The position numbers and the translations under genes are program-made. This document shows positions 35,403 to 44,549 of a stretch of 64,000 nucleotides of DNA, piece by piece; within the stretch, counting starts at the first letter, position 1, and each line of letters opens with the position of its first letter. Location of the stretch: NCBI RefSeq assembly GCF_001442615.1, contig NZ_LMXN01000001.1, forward strand, positions 620,001-684,000, in the 5' to 3' direction. This DNA comes from Algoriphagus resistens. GTDB taxonomy: Bacteria; Bacteroidota; Bacteroidia; Cytophagales; Cyclobacteriaceae. The notes under the pieces were generated by a model, which saw only the letters and a program-made list of their open reading frames with translations, made no database searches and was not told where the DNA came from.

Positions 35403-36263
35403 CTATAAAATGTCAAGATCTCGGGCTACATAGTAGCTGGGTACCAAGGGCCGGAAGCCAGTTCTGCTGCGCAGTTTGGAAATATCCTGCACGCCTTGAA
35501 ACGGATCGTTGAGCGGTCCTTCTTTTTCGTCAAAAGTTTCTGCTGCCTTTCCGACAGAATCAGCAAGTTCATACAAAGTGATCGGGGCGTCGTCGGCCAC
35601 GTTAAAGATCTCTCCGTCCAGTCCTTCGCTGGTGAGCAGCAGAATCAGTGCCTGGGCGACATCAAGGTGATGTACCATGTGCATGCGCGAGCCTGAGTGC
35701 ATATTCAGGTTTTTAACGTATGGAATGATTTCGGCTATGTGCGGGTCTTTGTCGCCATAAACGAAGCCAAGGCGCAAGATACGGACATCGAACCCCTGGT
35801 TTTGCTGCATGGTTATCAATTCCCTTTCTGCGGCAATCTTGCTGGATGCGTAGGCACGGGGATCATTGATATCTACTTGTTCATCTTCCCGTGCAGGGCG
35901 GTGGTAGCCTGAGCCGTATACATTGGAGGTGCTGGTAAAAACAAAGCGTTTAACACCTGCTTCCTGTGCTGCCTTCGCCAGTGCTATACTTCCTTCGCGG
36001 TTGGTTTTGACAATGCCTTCGTTATCGGTAAAGGTACGGAACAGTGCGGCAAGGTGGATCACGGCATCCATACCGGCTGCAGCCGGTGGCAAGGTGGCCG
36101 GCTCATACAGATCGCCGGTAACGGCTCTTGCGCCGAGTTCAATCAGTTGGCTCGCCTTTGTCTTGTCCCTTACCAATATTGATACCTCAAAGCCTTTGGC
36201 TAACAGGCGCGGCACTAAGCGGCTACCTACTTTTCCTGTTGCTCCTGTTACTAAAATTTTCAT
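35403..36263 (-). CDS. NAD(P)-dependent epimerase/dehydratase (extended SDR)
   Basis: A 286-residue Rossmann protein with the GATGKVGSR nucleotide-binding loop (residues 7-15), [16 protein letters not shown], a TSTSNVYG segment and the Y-x3-K catalytic pair in YASSKIAAE. This is the extended-SDR pattern of sugar epimerases and related reductases; the substrate is not evident. DNA here is noticeably GC-richer than the polysaccharide region, suggesting separate acquisition. An AraC regulator precedes it on the same strand. Confidence 0.92.
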   Translation of the reverse strand: MKILVTGATGKVGSRLVPRLLAKGFEVSILVRDKTKASQLIELGARAVTGDLYEPATLPPAAAGMDAVIHLAALFRTFTDNEGIVKTNREGSIALAKAAQEAGVKRFVFTSTSNVYGSGYHRPAREDEQVDINDPRAYASSKIAAERELITMQQNQGFDVRILRLGFVYGDKDPHIAEIIPYVKNLNMHSGSRMHMVHHLDVAQALILLLTSEGLDGEIFNVADDAPITLYELADSVGKAAETFDEKEGPLNDPFQGVQDISKLRSRTGFRPLVPSYYVARDLDIL

Positions 36264-36348
36264 AGTTGAATGATTTAATGTTACAGGGCAAAGTTGCGCC
36301 GAAAATGCAGGGGAAAACGAATCAGCATCAAACCAATAATTATGATTT

Positions 36349-37212
36349 TCAAACCTTTCGGAAGGTGTTGGGCGTGCTGCCGGTCAGACGCTTGAAATAG
36401 TTGTTAAAATAAGCGGGATACTTAAAACCAAGGGCATAGGCGATTTCGGCCACGCTCCAGTCACTATGTTGCAGTAGCGCTTTCGCTTCGGCGATGATCC
36501 GGCCTGCTATATGCGCAGAAGTGGACTTTCCGGTTGTTTCTTTGACAGATCGGTTCAAGTAATTCACGTGTACAGTAAGGTGGCTGGCATAGTCCTGCGG
36601 GCTGCGTAGGCGGAGCGGTTCGTCGGTGCGCTCAATGGGGAACTGCCTTTCGAGCAGATCTATAAACAGATGTGTAATTCGGCTTGCGCCATTCCTGAAG
36701 GTCAGGGTCTGCTTCGGGGGTTGTATTCGCAGGGCTTCGTGGGTGATGAGCGCTATGCAGTTTTTGATCAGATCGCCTTTATGTTGATAGTCGCCTTGGT
36801 AAACAGCCAGCATTTTCTCAAACAGGCCGGTCATAAAGCTGGCTTGTTCAGCATTCAGGGGTACGACCGGGCTATCGCCCGTCCGGAAAAGCGGCGAATC
36901 CTGTAGTTCGCGGCCGCTGAGGAAGGTTTCGGTAAAGATACAGGCATAGCCACCGGTGCGGTTGATGCGGCGGACAAGAGAATGCGTTACCCGCGGGTTG
37001 ACGAAAAAAAGAACCGTTCCCTTGATGTCCAGCAGTTGGCCACCATAATTGATGGTCATGTCCCCGTTGACCAAGCCCATTTTATAAAAGTCACGTCGTC
37101 CAGCTCTGACCGGAACCTCTGTTGATGCAGGAATGGCGTGAACCTTAAAACCTTTTAGTCTTAGGTCGGCCAGGTTCAGTCCGGGTATTTCCGTGTTCTC
37201 TTGGTTTACCAT
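36349..37212 (-). CDS. AraC-family transcriptional regulator (paralogue)
   Basis: A 287-residue regulator with the same layout as the protein at 34254-35159: [20 protein letters not shown] in the sensing domain and [32 protein letters not shown] plus [27 protein letters not shown] in the DNA-binding domain. It lies 85 nt upstream of the SDR gene in the same direction. The repeated AraC-oxidoreductase arrangement suggests duplication of a regulatory module. The DNA is GC-rich compared with most of the window. Confidence 0.93.
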   Translation of the reverse strand: MVNQENTEIPGLNLADLRLKGFKVHAIPASTEVPVRAGRRDFYKMGLVNGDMTINYGGQLLDIKGTVLFFVNPRVTHSLVRRINRTGGYACIFTETFLSGRELQDSPLFRTGDSPVVPLNAEQASFMTGLFEKMLAVYQGDYQHKGDLIKNCIALITHEALRIQPPKQTLTFRNGASRITHLFIDLLERQFPIERTDEPLRLRSPQDYASHLTVHVNYLNRSVKETTGKSTSAHIAGRIIAEAKALLQHSDWSVAEIAYALGFKYPAYFNNYFKRLTGSTPNTFRKV

Positions 37213-37265
37213 GGGACAAAGTTAATAAAATCAATCTTCTACCACTTTCCACTTTCGCACATAAA

Positions 37266-37554
37266 CTAGTGCCTGATTTCATTGCTGCTTCTTAACATTG
37301 CAATTGGCGGACGTGAGGCCGATATTTCGTCGATCGTAGTTCCCTGGGTATACATTTGCTGCCATAACGTCCCTTGCCCATTGAGTATATATCCATAATT
37401 ATCCTTCCTTTCACCTGCAATCCGTGAAAACCCAGCAGGGTAAGCAACTGGCCTGTTCCCATTTTGATTTTATGCTAGCGCCTAAATCCCCATTTCCAAC
37501 AAAAACACCCGGAGTCCGCTTGAGGGTATTGACGAAATCCTTAATTTGCTGTCA
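37266..37554 (-). pseudogene. Decayed 3' end of an unrecognised secreted-type protein gene
   Basis: Two consecutive minus-strand frames read as coherent protein: first KDFVNTLKRTPGVFVGNGD (from about 37551), then after a frameshift near 37465 NRPVAYPAGFSRI, DNYGYILNGQGTLWQQMY and EISASRPPIAM to a stop at 37266-37268. I do not recognise the family and no start is visible. It occupies most of the 443-nt gap upstream of the serine hydrolase gene. Confidence 0.35.
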
Positions 37555-37655
37555 GCAGTAGTCCCGAAGCCTGTGGACATTGGTAATATAGACGAAATAG
37601 GGTAGGGGAATGCTGTAACCGCTAGTGTTGTGTGTTATCTCCGAAATCATAGCCT

Positions 37656-38990
37656 ATGAATCCAATTACAATTTTGTTCTTTCTATTGAGCATAGTCTGT
37701 AGCACTTCTTGTAGCCCACCTAACAGAACGGTGAAGGTTGACATAATAAAGCTGGACAGCTTATTCACGGAACTTGAAAAACATAATCTGGGAATGGGCA
37801 GTCTTGCAATTTCCGTAAACGATCAAATTTCATATCAAAATAGCTTTGGATATGCTCAAGTGGAAGATAGTATTCAATCTTCCACAGAAACATTTTATCG
37901 AATTGGATCAGTAACCAAAATGTTTACCTCCGTTCTTGTCTTTCAGTTAATAGAAGAAGGGAAATTGAACCTTGATGACCGTGTGAACATATATTTTCCT
38001 GAAGTCCCGAATGCAAAACTCATAAGTGTAAAGAATCTATTAAATCATTCCAGTGGATTAAGTAATTATTCAGATGAACCCGATTTTCAAAAATGGAAAT
38101 ATGAAGCGAAAGCCAAGAAGGAATTACTAGATGTAATTGCAAAAACTAAACCTAATTTTGAGCCTGGTAGCCGGCATGAATATTCCAACTCTAATTTCTT
38201 ATTGCTCAGTTTAATTCTGGAGAAAGTTTCCGGCAAGACCTATCAAAAGCTTCTAAACAACAGAATTCTTTCGCAAGTAGATCTGACAAAAACCTATTAT
38301 GAGGCTTCTGCTGATACAGTTTCCCGAAAAAGTAGATCTTACAAATATGCCAATGGAAGTTGGAATTTACAGAGAGAAGATATCGCTGAGAATTATTTAG
38401 GGGCAGGGGTAATTGTGTCAACTCCTTCAGATTTATTGAAATTTATAGACGCTCTATTTGCCTTCAAATTGATGGAAGAAGGTAGTGTAAGGAAAATGAT
38501 TTCCACTAATCAAGATTATGGATTGGGGATTTTTAAGTTTCAATTTGAATCTGACTTTGCTTACGGTCACGAAGGAAGAATAAATGAATACTATACCACA
38601 CTAATTTATTTTCCGAACAGTAAGTTATCAATAGCCTATTGTACGAATGGAATCGGATATCCAAGAGATGACATCATTAAGGCGGTCTACCAAATTTCTA
38701 ACGATCAGTATTACGAGCTCCCTAATTTTAGAGGCATTAGATCAAGTCAAGAGTCGCTGAATGAGTTCACTGGAAACTATGCTTCCAGCATTATGCCGAT
38801 TGAAGTAACATGTGAAATTGAAAATGGAAGGCTGATTGTAGAAACTCAGGGAACTCCCTTTGAAACAACCAGGATAAGCGAGAATTACTTTGCTAATGAG
38901 CAATTTGGATACTTTTTTGAATTTCTGCCTGAAAAAGGAATTTTGTTAATTAAGGAAACTGATAATGTTTATGCCTTAAAGAAGAAATGA
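37656..38990 (+). CDS. Serine hydrolase, class C beta-lactamase-like lipoprotein
   Basis: A 444-residue exported protein. The signal segment ends at a cysteine (Cys15 or Cys19), so it is probably a lipoprotein. The penicillin-recognising fold is evident: S-x-x-K at Ser85-Lys88 (GSVTKMF), Y-S-N at 176-178 (HEYSNSNF), and an HEGR box near residue 309 in place of KTG. A C-terminal domain of about 100 residues (NEFTGNYAS..) is the lipocalin-like DUF3471 type often attached to these esterases or peptidases. It stands alone; substrate unknown. Confidence 0.9.
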   Translation: MNPITILFFLLSIVCSTSCSPPNRTVKVDIIKLDSLFTELEKHNLGMGSLAISVNDQISYQNSFGYAQVEDSIQSSTETFYRIGSVTKMFTSVLVFQLIEEGKLNLDDRVNIYFPEVPNAKLISVKNLLNHSSGLSNYSDEPDFQKWKYEAKAKKELLDVIAKTKPNFEPGSRHEYSNSNFLLLSLILEKVSGKTYQKLLNNRILSQVDLTKTYYEASADTVSRKSRSYKYANGSWNLQREDIAENYLGAGVIVSTPSDLLKFIDALFAFKLMEEGSVRKMISTNQDYGLGIFKFQFESDFAYGHEGRINEYYTTLIYFPNSKLSIAYCTNGIGYPRDDIIKAVYQISNDQYYELPNFRGIRSSQESLNEFTGNYASSIMPIEVTCEIENGRLIVETQGTPFETTRISENYFANEQFGYFFEFLPEKGILLIKETDNVYALKKK

Positions 38991-39226
38991 ACAAAACACA
39001 ACATCTGATAAGCGATCGGGCCGACAATGAAAAATAAAACTATAGTAGTTAAAAAAGCTATCAGGTAGGTTGGCAGGAAGGTGATTCTAAACCCCGTCTG
39101 CTTAAAGCCATACCGTTGTGCTTCATTAAATAAATGCGCAGACCAAAGTTTACTATCGAACAAATTATTGAGTTGATTAAGAAGTAAGAGCCAGCTTGCT
39201 AGGGCAGGTTGTTTTTTTGCTGACAT
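38969..39226 (-). CDS. Doubtful small membrane protein
   Basis: A minus-strand frame of 85 codons from ATG 39226 (MSAKKQPALASWLLLL) with one good hydrophobic helix near its end (YLIAFLTTIVLFFIVGPIAYQ). It overlaps the serine hydrolase stop by 22 nt and fills the gap before the HMG-CoA lyase gene. No family recognised. It may be a remnant or a chance frame. Confidence 0.3.
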   Translation of the reverse strand: MSAKKQPALASWLLLLNQLNNLFDSKLWSAHLFNEAQRYGFKQTGFRITFLPTYLIAFLTTIVLFFIVGPIAYQMLCFVHFFFKA

Positions 39227-39283
39227 GGCTGATATCTCTGGCAAGATGGGTTAAAGAATAAATGATCTTTGGTAACTTGGAGC

Positions 39284-40135
39284 ATGCTTAAACTGATAGA
39301 ATGCCCACGGGATGCTATGCAGGGAATCCCCGGATTTATAGATACCGCTATAAAAGCCGCGTATATCAATCAATTGTTGGAAGTGGGGTTTGATACCGTT
39401 GATTTTGGAAGTTTTGTGAGCCCAAAAGCCATTCCCCAGATGCGTGATACCGAGGAAGTATTGGGCTTGCTGGATTTACATGGTTCGAAATCTAAATTAT
39501 TGGCAATTGTGGCCAACCTCCGCGGAGCGGAGGATGCCTGTCAATTTCCTGAAATAGATTACTTGGGTTTTCCGCTTTCAGTTTCGGAGACTTTCCAGAA
39601 GCGGAATACCAATGCAAGCATCAGACAAGCATTGAACACGGTGGAGGAGATACAGAATCTCTGTGAAGTAAAAGGTAAAGTCTTGGTGACCTACCTAAGC
39701 ATGGGCTTTGGCAATCCCTATGGGGATCCTTATTCTCCGGAACTGGTGGCGGGATTGGTAGAAAAGCTGGATGGCCTGGGCGTGAAAATAATTTCGTTAT
39801 CAGATACTATTGGTATCGCAGACGCCGGGTTGATAGGAAGTTTGCTGGGTTTACAGATCTCTGCTTTTCCCCATATAGAGTTCGGGGCGCATCTTCATAG
39901 CAGACCAGCGGATATTGCCACAAAAATAAGAGCTGGGGCAAAGGCAGGTTGCAGACGGTTTGACGGAGCGCTTAAAGGATTTGGAGGCTGCCCGATGGCA
40001 GACGATGAACTGGTAGGAAATATGGCAACAGAAGTGGTGATTGAGACGCTGGAATCCGCAGGATTTGATCTGGGAATCAATAAGCTGGAATTTGCTGAAG
40101 CTATGAAATTGGCGGGTTTTGTTTTTAATCCCTAG
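39284..40135 (+). CDS. Hydroxymethylglutaryl-CoA lyase
   Basis: A 283-residue TIM-barrel enzyme of the HMGL-like family that splits HMG-CoA into acetoacetate and acetyl-CoA in leucine and ketone metabolism. Signatures are ECPRDAMQG at the start (family RD motif), DFGSFVSPKAIPQM, SLSDTIG, the metal-binding H-x-H (GAHLHSRP), and the active-site loop GGCPMADDELVGNMATE. The ATG at 39284 matches the family start better than an in-frame GTG/ATG at 39269. It stands alone here; a thiolase gene lies at 54549-55730. Confidence 0.92.
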   Translation: MLKLIECPRDAMQGIPGFIDTAIKAAYINQLLEVGFDTVDFGSFVSPKAIPQMRDTEEVLGLLDLHGSKSKLLAIVANLRGAEDACQFPEIDYLGFPLSVSETFQKRNTNASIRQALNTVEEIQNLCEVKGKVLVTYLSMGFGNPYGDPYSPELVAGLVEKLDGLGVKIISLSDTIGIADAGLIGSLLGLQISAFPHIEFGAHLHSRPADIATKIRAGAKAGCRRFDGALKGFGGCPMADDELVGNMATEVVIETLESAGFDLGINKLEFAEAMKLAGFVFNP

Positions 40136-40273
40136 TTTTTAGCTGGTATAACTCCTGGGCCTGACCCGATTCTTTCGGGAAGGGCGTTAGTCCCTGTTAA
40201 ACCAGTCTTAAAAATCCCTGTTCGACCGACTTTAAATACCAGAGAGAGCCAATGCCAGAAGATACCGTAGGCT

Positions 40274-40627
40274 TTATGAGCCTGATTTAGCATTGAATTC
40301 GTCCCGGATATTTATTAAAAAATCTTTGATTTCCTGGAGCTTTTGTACCGCCTGAACCTTATCAAATCCCTGCTCTTTCCCGGATTTTATTACTTCCTGC
40401 GCTCCCTGAAGGGTATATCCCTTTTCCTTTACCAGGTGGTAGATGTATTTGATCTTCTGGATATCAATCTTGGTGTAGCGGCGGTTGCCTTTTCTGTCCT
40501 TCTTGGGACGGATAATATCAAACTCACCTTCCCAGTATCTGATGAGCGATGGCGCAACCTTAAACATTTGCGCTACTTCCCCAATGGAATGATATTTTTT
40601 TTCTATTTCTCGTTCTTTGTACGGCAC
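40274..40627 (-). CDS. MerR-family transcriptional regulator
   Basis: A 117-residue protein. The MerR winged HTH is clear: YHSIGEVAQMFKVAPSLIRYWEGEFDIIRPKKDRKGNRRYTKIDIQKIKYIYHLVKEKGYTLQGAQEVI, followed by a short coiled-coil helix. It lacks an effector domain, like the short MerR proteins common in Bacteroidota. The start is GTG at 40627; no ATG lies nearby in frame. It is followed by no obvious target gene. Confidence 0.9.
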   Translation of the reverse strand: MPYKEREIEKKYHSIGEVAQMFKVAPSLIRYWEGEFDIIRPKKDRKGNRRYTKIDIQKIKYIYHLVKEKGYTLQGAQEVIKSGKEQGFDKVQAVQKLQEIKDFLINIRDEFNAKSGS

Positions 40628-40715
40628 GGTAAAAATTGTCTTTGACTCTAAATTAATGAAAATGCAATAGTTTCTTCAACAAGAACTTTAACTCATTTCG
40701 AAAAAAACGATTATT

Positions 40716-41420
40716 TTATCGATTTAGTGTTTGAAGCAGCTGAACTGCTACAAGTCCTGCTGTTTCTGTACGCAGTCTTGCTTTGCCTAAAGATACGGGC
40801 TTGAATCCTAAATCAAGAGCTTTCTGGATTTCTATAGGATCAAAATCACCTTCTGGACCAATTAATACCAAATAGTTGGAATTTGCTTCAGCAAGGTCAA
40901 ACAGATGATGGTCATGATGTTCATCCACGTAGGCAATGAATTTCTGATATCCCTCAAATTCCCCGGAATCCAGAATTTCATCTAGTTTGGTGACAGGATG
41001 AAGTTTTGGGATGTGGAATTTCAGACTTTGCTTGCAGGCAGAGATTATCTTTTTCTCCAACCGTTCAGTTTTAAGGTAACTTCTTTCCGAATTCATGGTT
41101 TCCAGGAGTGTGAGTTCATGAAAACCAATCTCTGTGATTTTCTCTGCCATCCATTCCATTCTATCAGGGCTCTTTGTAGGAGCTAGCGCCAGATGAATGT
41201 GAAAGCCTTCCTCAGGCACTTCTGTGGTTTGGATTACTTTCAGGCTTGATTTTTTAGGGTCCGCCTCAAGGATCACACACTCGAAAAGAGTTCCTTCTCC
41301 GTTTGTTACGAAGACATGATCTCCTTGTTTTTTGCGAAGCACCCTGCAGAGATGCCTGGATTCATCCGATTCAAGTGTGATTAGGGGAGGGGTTATGTTT
41401 TCCTGAAAAAAGAGCTGCAT
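40716..41420 (-). CDS. rsmE: 16S rRNA (uracil-1498-N3)-methyltransferase RsmE
   Basis: About 234 residues. RsmE methylates U1498 in the decoding region of 16S rRNA using SAM. The N-terminal PUA-like part begins MQLFFQENI and contains HLCRVLRKKQGD; the C-terminal SPOUT knot is seen in LVLIGPEGDFDPIE and LGKARLRTETAGLVAVQLL. The frame is open to 41453, but the residues before the ATG at 41420 are atypical and overlap the terminator of the upstream helicase gene. It lies downstream of the DEAD-box helicase on the same strand, separated by that terminator. Confidence 0.93.
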   Translation of the reverse strand: MQLFFQENITPPLITLESDESRHLCRVLRKKQGDHVFVTNGEGTLFECVILEADPKKSSLKVIQTTEVPEEGFHIHLALAPTKSPDRMEWMAEKITEIGFHELTLLETMNSERSYLKTERLEKKIISACKQSLKFHIPKLHPVTKLDEILDSGEFEGYQKFIAYVDEHHDHHLFDLAEANSNYLVLIGPEGDFDPIEIQKALDLGFKPVSLGKARLRTETAGLVAVQLLQTLNR

Positions 41421-41440
41421 AGACAAATTAATAAAGACAC

Positions 41441-41470
41441 AAAAAAAGCACATTTCCCGAGGAAATGTGC
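41441..41470 (-). terminator. Rho-independent terminator of the DEAD-box helicase gene
   Basis: Perfect 10-bp stem GCACATTTCC/GGAAATGTGC (41448-41457, 41461-41470) with a 3-nt loop, followed on the minus strand by seven T residues (41447-41441). It starts 29 nt after the helicase stop codon. Confidence 0.9.
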
Positions 41471-41498
41471 TTTAACCATATAAACCTTATAATTTCTA

Positions 41499-43265
41499 TT
41501 ATCCTTTGGAAACTTCCATACTGACACTTTTGCCCTTGATGGTGTTGTTCTTCATGCCATTGATCACCTGATCAGCATCTTTGGAAGGAACATCCACGAA
41601 GGAGAAGTTATCATATATATCGATTCCTCCGATGCTACGTCCCGGTACGCCGGTTTCACCTGCAATCGCACCTACGATATCATTTGGACGGATTCTGTCT
41701 TTTTTACCAAGATTCAGGAATAGACGGGTCATGTTTGCTTCACGGGCTCTTTCCGGTCTTTTACCTCCATCTCTTGAGCCACCGTCACGGGATCCGAATT
41801 CTCTTCTTCTCTCTCCGCCTCTTTCATTTCTTCCGCCTCTGTCGCCGCGCTCTCCTCTTTCAAATCTGCCGCCACGTTCGCCTCTTCCGCCGTCACGTCC
41901 ACCTTCTCTTCTTCTGTCGCCACCGTAGGTGTCTATGCTAAAGTTCTGCTCGCTCATTTCTTTCACTGAGTCGCCCATTACGATTTTGATAAGACCTACA
42001 GCCACTTGATCAAGTGTGAGACCCTCTGCAAGCATCTGTCCTATAGTTGCTTCGAAAAGTTGGTTGTCCTCTTCTTTCTGAACTTGTTCTGTTACTTTTT
42101 GTATGAATTGAGCTTTCTTCAATTCGATCAATTCAGCCGCAGTAGGAGGGGACATCTTGGTGATGGTAGCTTTGGTATATCTTTCCAAATCCCTCATCTT
42201 GAAGCTGTCTCTTCTGCCGGTCACGAAGTTGATCGCTTTACCGTTTCTACCTGCACGGCCGGTACGACCGATTCTGTGTACGTAATATTCTTCGTCCAAC
42301 GGAAGGTCGTAATTGAATACGGCCTCAACATTGTCTACGTCTATTCCTCTTGCTGCCACGTCAGTAGCAACCAAAACTTTGCAATGTCCCTTACGGAATT
42401 TACCCATTACTTTGTCACGCTGGGCCTGAGAAAGGTCACCATGAAGTGCGTCTGCAGCGATTCCTCTAGCGATCAAGCCTTCAGTTACTTCATCCACCAT
42501 TCGCTTAGTATTACAGAATACCACACTTAGGTTGATGTTATGAACATTCATCAGACGGGCCATCAATTCCATTTTCAATGGATTTTTGACTTCGTAATAC
42601 GTTTGTTCGATGTTTGATACAGTCAATTCCTTCTTGTCGATTTTTACAATCTCAGGATTTGTCTGGTATTTTCTGGTCAAATCCATTATAGGCTTGGCCA
42701 TTGTAGCAGAGAAGAATACGGTTTGTCTTTCTTCTGGCATCTCCTGTAGGATAGCCTCGATATCATCTCTGAAGCCCATGTCCAGCATCTCATCAGCCTC
42801 ATCCAAAACCAGAATGCCTACTGAGTCAAGCTTCAATGTGCCACGGTTGATGTGATCTTGCACACGGCCCGGAGTACCTACTACGATCTGAACGCCTTTG
42901 CGAAGAACCCTGATCTGACGATCGATAGACTCTCCACCATATATGGCTACAGAATTGATCTGTCTGTGGTATTTGGCAAGTTTCTGGATTTCTCCTTCTA
43001 CCTGAACTGCAAGTTCGCGGGTAGGGCAAAGAATGATTGCCTGTGGCTTATTGAAATCAGCATCGACCAAATCGATGATGGGAATAGCAAAAGCTGCTGT
43101 TTTACCTGTACCGGTCTGAGCCTGTCCGATGACATCTCTTCCTTGTAGGATAAAAGGGATTGATTGTGATTGAATTGGGGAAGGTTGGGTATAGCCCATC
43201 TCTTCCACTGACTTAAGAATTTCCGCAGAAATCCCCAAGTCTGAGAACTTGAGTGTTTGATCCAT
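41499..43265 (-). CDS. DEAD-box RNA helicase with RGG-type linker and DbpA-like RNA-binding domain
   Basis: A 588-residue ATP-dependent RNA helicase of the DeaD/CsdA group. All core motifs are present: Q motif (TQPSPIQSQSIP), AQTGTGKT (49-56), PTRELA, TPGR, DEAD (155-158), SAT (186-188) and HRIGRTGR. After the core comes an Arg/Gly/Asp/Glu-rich stretch of about 60 residues with many RGG and ERGG repeats, then a C-terminal DbpA-type RNA-binding domain (TRLFLNLGKKDRIRPNDIVGAI). The promoter at 43370-43401 leaves a 5' leader of about 100 nt, as often seen in cold-induced helicase genes. Confidence 0.95.
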   Translation of the reverse strand: MDQTLKFSDLGISAEILKSVEEMGYTQPSPIQSQSIPFILQGRDVIGQAQTGTGKTAAFAIPIIDLVDADFNKPQAIILCPTRELAVQVEGEIQKLAKYHRQINSVAIYGGESIDRQIRVLRKGVQIVVGTPGRVQDHINRGTLKLDSVGILVLDEADEMLDMGFRDDIEAILQEMPEERQTVFFSATMAKPIMDLTRKYQTNPEIVKIDKKELTVSNIEQTYYEVKNPLKMELMARLMNVHNINLSVVFCNTKRMVDEVTEGLIARGIAADALHGDLSQAQRDKVMGKFRKGHCKVLVATDVAARGIDVDNVEAVFNYDLPLDEEYYVHRIGRTGRAGRNGKAINFVTGRRDSFKMRDLERYTKATITKMSPPTAAELIELKKAQFIQKVTEQVQKEEDNQLFEATIGQMLAEGLTLDQVAVGLIKIVMGDSVKEMSEQNFSIDTYGGDRRREGGRDGGRGERGGRFERGERGDRGGRNERGGERRREFGSRDGGSRDGGKRPERAREANMTRLFLNLGKKDRIRPNDIVGAIAGETGVPGRSIGGIDIYDNFSFVDVPSKDADQVINGMKNNTIKGKSVSMEVSKG

Positions 43266-43369
43266 GATGTTTCCTTAATTTCCCTGCCATTCGGTCCTAG
43301 TAAATATCCCGACAAGCGACAGTAAGGAATTCACGGCACGAAAAATTGTTCTATGTCTTATTGACGGCA

Positions 43370-43401
43370 CAAAAGTAAGATTAATATTTTTGAATACCAA
43401 A
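43370..43401 (-). promoter_or_regulatory. Bacteroidota-type promoter of the helicase gene
   Basis: On the minus strand TTTG (43401-43398) and TACTTTTG (43377-43370) are spaced by 20 nt, a full match to the TTTG-N19-21-TAnnTTTG consensus of Bacteroidota primary sigma factors. Transcription would begin near 43363, giving a leader of about 100 nt. Confidence 0.7.
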
Positions 43402-43757
43402 TTGTATTCAAAAGTTTTTAGAATAATCTTCAAAAAAGCGTCTAATTATGCGAAATATATTTGGTTAGGAGAGAAGGAGGACAGCTTTTCCGAGGATTGT
43501 ATTGGGGATTAGGATATGAGCTCAATTTTTAGCTGTCTATAATTTGCTTTTCAAAAGCCACGTGAAATGTCTTACGGCGTATAATCATACCAGTGTGTGC
43601 TTTTGAGTCATGCTCGATTTCTTTACGACTGTCGCATGAAATAATGAATCAGCACACCCTGCTCAATGAAGCATGATGCCTTAATCTGCTGTGACAATTT
43701 GTTTTGGTTGGATGTTGCTTGATTTAAAAAGTGATCCTTCAATTTTCAAATCCCAAT
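43402..43757. other. Intergenic region holding a repeat copy
   Basis: Apart from the dispersed repeat at 43536-43622, this stretch between the helicase promoter and the transporter gene shows nothing I can support as coding. Confidence 0.5.
43536..43622 (+). repeat. Dispersed intergenic repeat, copy 3 (degenerate)
   Basis: Begins TATAATTTGCTTTTCAAAAG, retains ATAATCATACCAGTGTGTG and GTCATGCTCGATTT, but the GGAATCTCGCATG block is altered to GAAATGTCTTACG and the inner hairpin arm is mutated. It is the most diverged copy in the window. Confidence 0.6.
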
Positions 43758-44549
43758 TCACAGAAAAGATTTATCCTCGCTCGCTTCTGCAAGCATTTCT
43801 TCTGTGAGTTCTTTGCCAAGGTACCGGTCAATAATGCCGTGACCAACATAAAGAAGCGGGGTAAGCACGATGGCTACAGTCATCTTATAGAGGTAATTCA
43901 TGATTCCCACTGCGATGATCTGGCTTATACTCCAGTTGCCAAACACATAGAATGCAATTCCAAGGACCACAAAGGAATCAATAAACTGACTGACCAGTGT
44001 AGAACCTGTGGCCCGGAGCCAGATCTTGTTTTCCCCGGTGAGGGATCTCAGTCTTTGGAATACATATACATCTATCAACTGCCCGAGTAAAAATGCAGTA
44101 AGTGACCCAATAATGATTCCCAGTCCCTGTCGGAAGATGGTATTGAAAGCATAGCTGATATTAAAACTTTCCCCATCCGGGGTAGCCGCGTTCACATCCA
44201 GCCAAAAATCCGCCGGAGTTAAAGCAGTCACCACACTGATGACGATAAAAGAGTAAGCAATTAATCCAGCTGTAAGAAAGGAGATTTTCTTGACCCCTTT
44301 CTTACCGAAATACTCATTGATAATGTCGGTGGTGATGAAGACAACAGGCCAGATCACTGCCCCGGCGGTCAGGTTGAAATCCAATAAATATTCACCGAAA
44401 AAAGTCCAGTTGACAGGATCGAAACCAAGTGTCTTTTCTGCAGAAAAAATCTTTACGCCAATGATTTCCGCCAGAATGGCATTCGTCAGGAAGATACCTC
44501 CCAAGATTATGAAAAGATTGGTTTTACGCGAGTTTTGGCTTTTGTTCAT
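43758..44549 (-). CDS. Queuosine precursor transporter (YhhQ/VUT family)
   Basis: A 263-residue membrane protein with about six helices. YhhQ-type proteins import queuosine precursors such as preQ0/preQ1 for tRNA modification. Family marks seen are LTNAILAEIIGVKIF, WPVVFITTDIINEYFGKKGVKK, and late SQFIDSFVVLGIAFYV. A long charged C-terminal tail follows the last helix. Its ATG overlaps the rnz stop by 4 nt, so it is the third gene of a STAS-rnz-yhhQ operon, which pairs two tRNA-related functions. Confidence 0.88.
   Translation of the reverse strand: MNKSQNSRKTNLFIILGGIFLTNAILAEIIGVKIFSAEKTLGFDPVNWTFFGEYLLDFNLTAGAVIWPVVFITTDIINEYFGKKGVKKISFLTAGLIAYSFIVISVVTALTPADFWLDVNAATPDGESFNISYAFNTIFRQGLGIIIGSLTAFLLGQLIDVYVFQRLRSLTGENKIWLRATGSTLVSQFIDSFVVLGIAFYVFGNWSISQIIAVGIMNYLYKMTVAIVLTPLLYVGHGIIDRYLGKELTEEMLAEASEDKSFL

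Noticed and set aside
40165-40190. CCCGATTCTTTCGGG hairpin after the HMG-CoA lyase gene as a terminator
   Set aside because: The stem is short and no T-run follows on either strand; it resembles dispersed palindromic sequence instead.
41581-41941. Serine/proline- or leucine-rich frames opposite the helicase RGG linker
   Set aside because: Produced by the repetitive RGG-coding DNA read in other frames; low-complexity artefacts.
42006-42530. 174-codon open frame on + opposite the DEAD-box helicase
   Set aside because: It lies wholly antisense to a gene with all helicase motifs; its translation has no domain pattern and reflects codon bias of the real strand.
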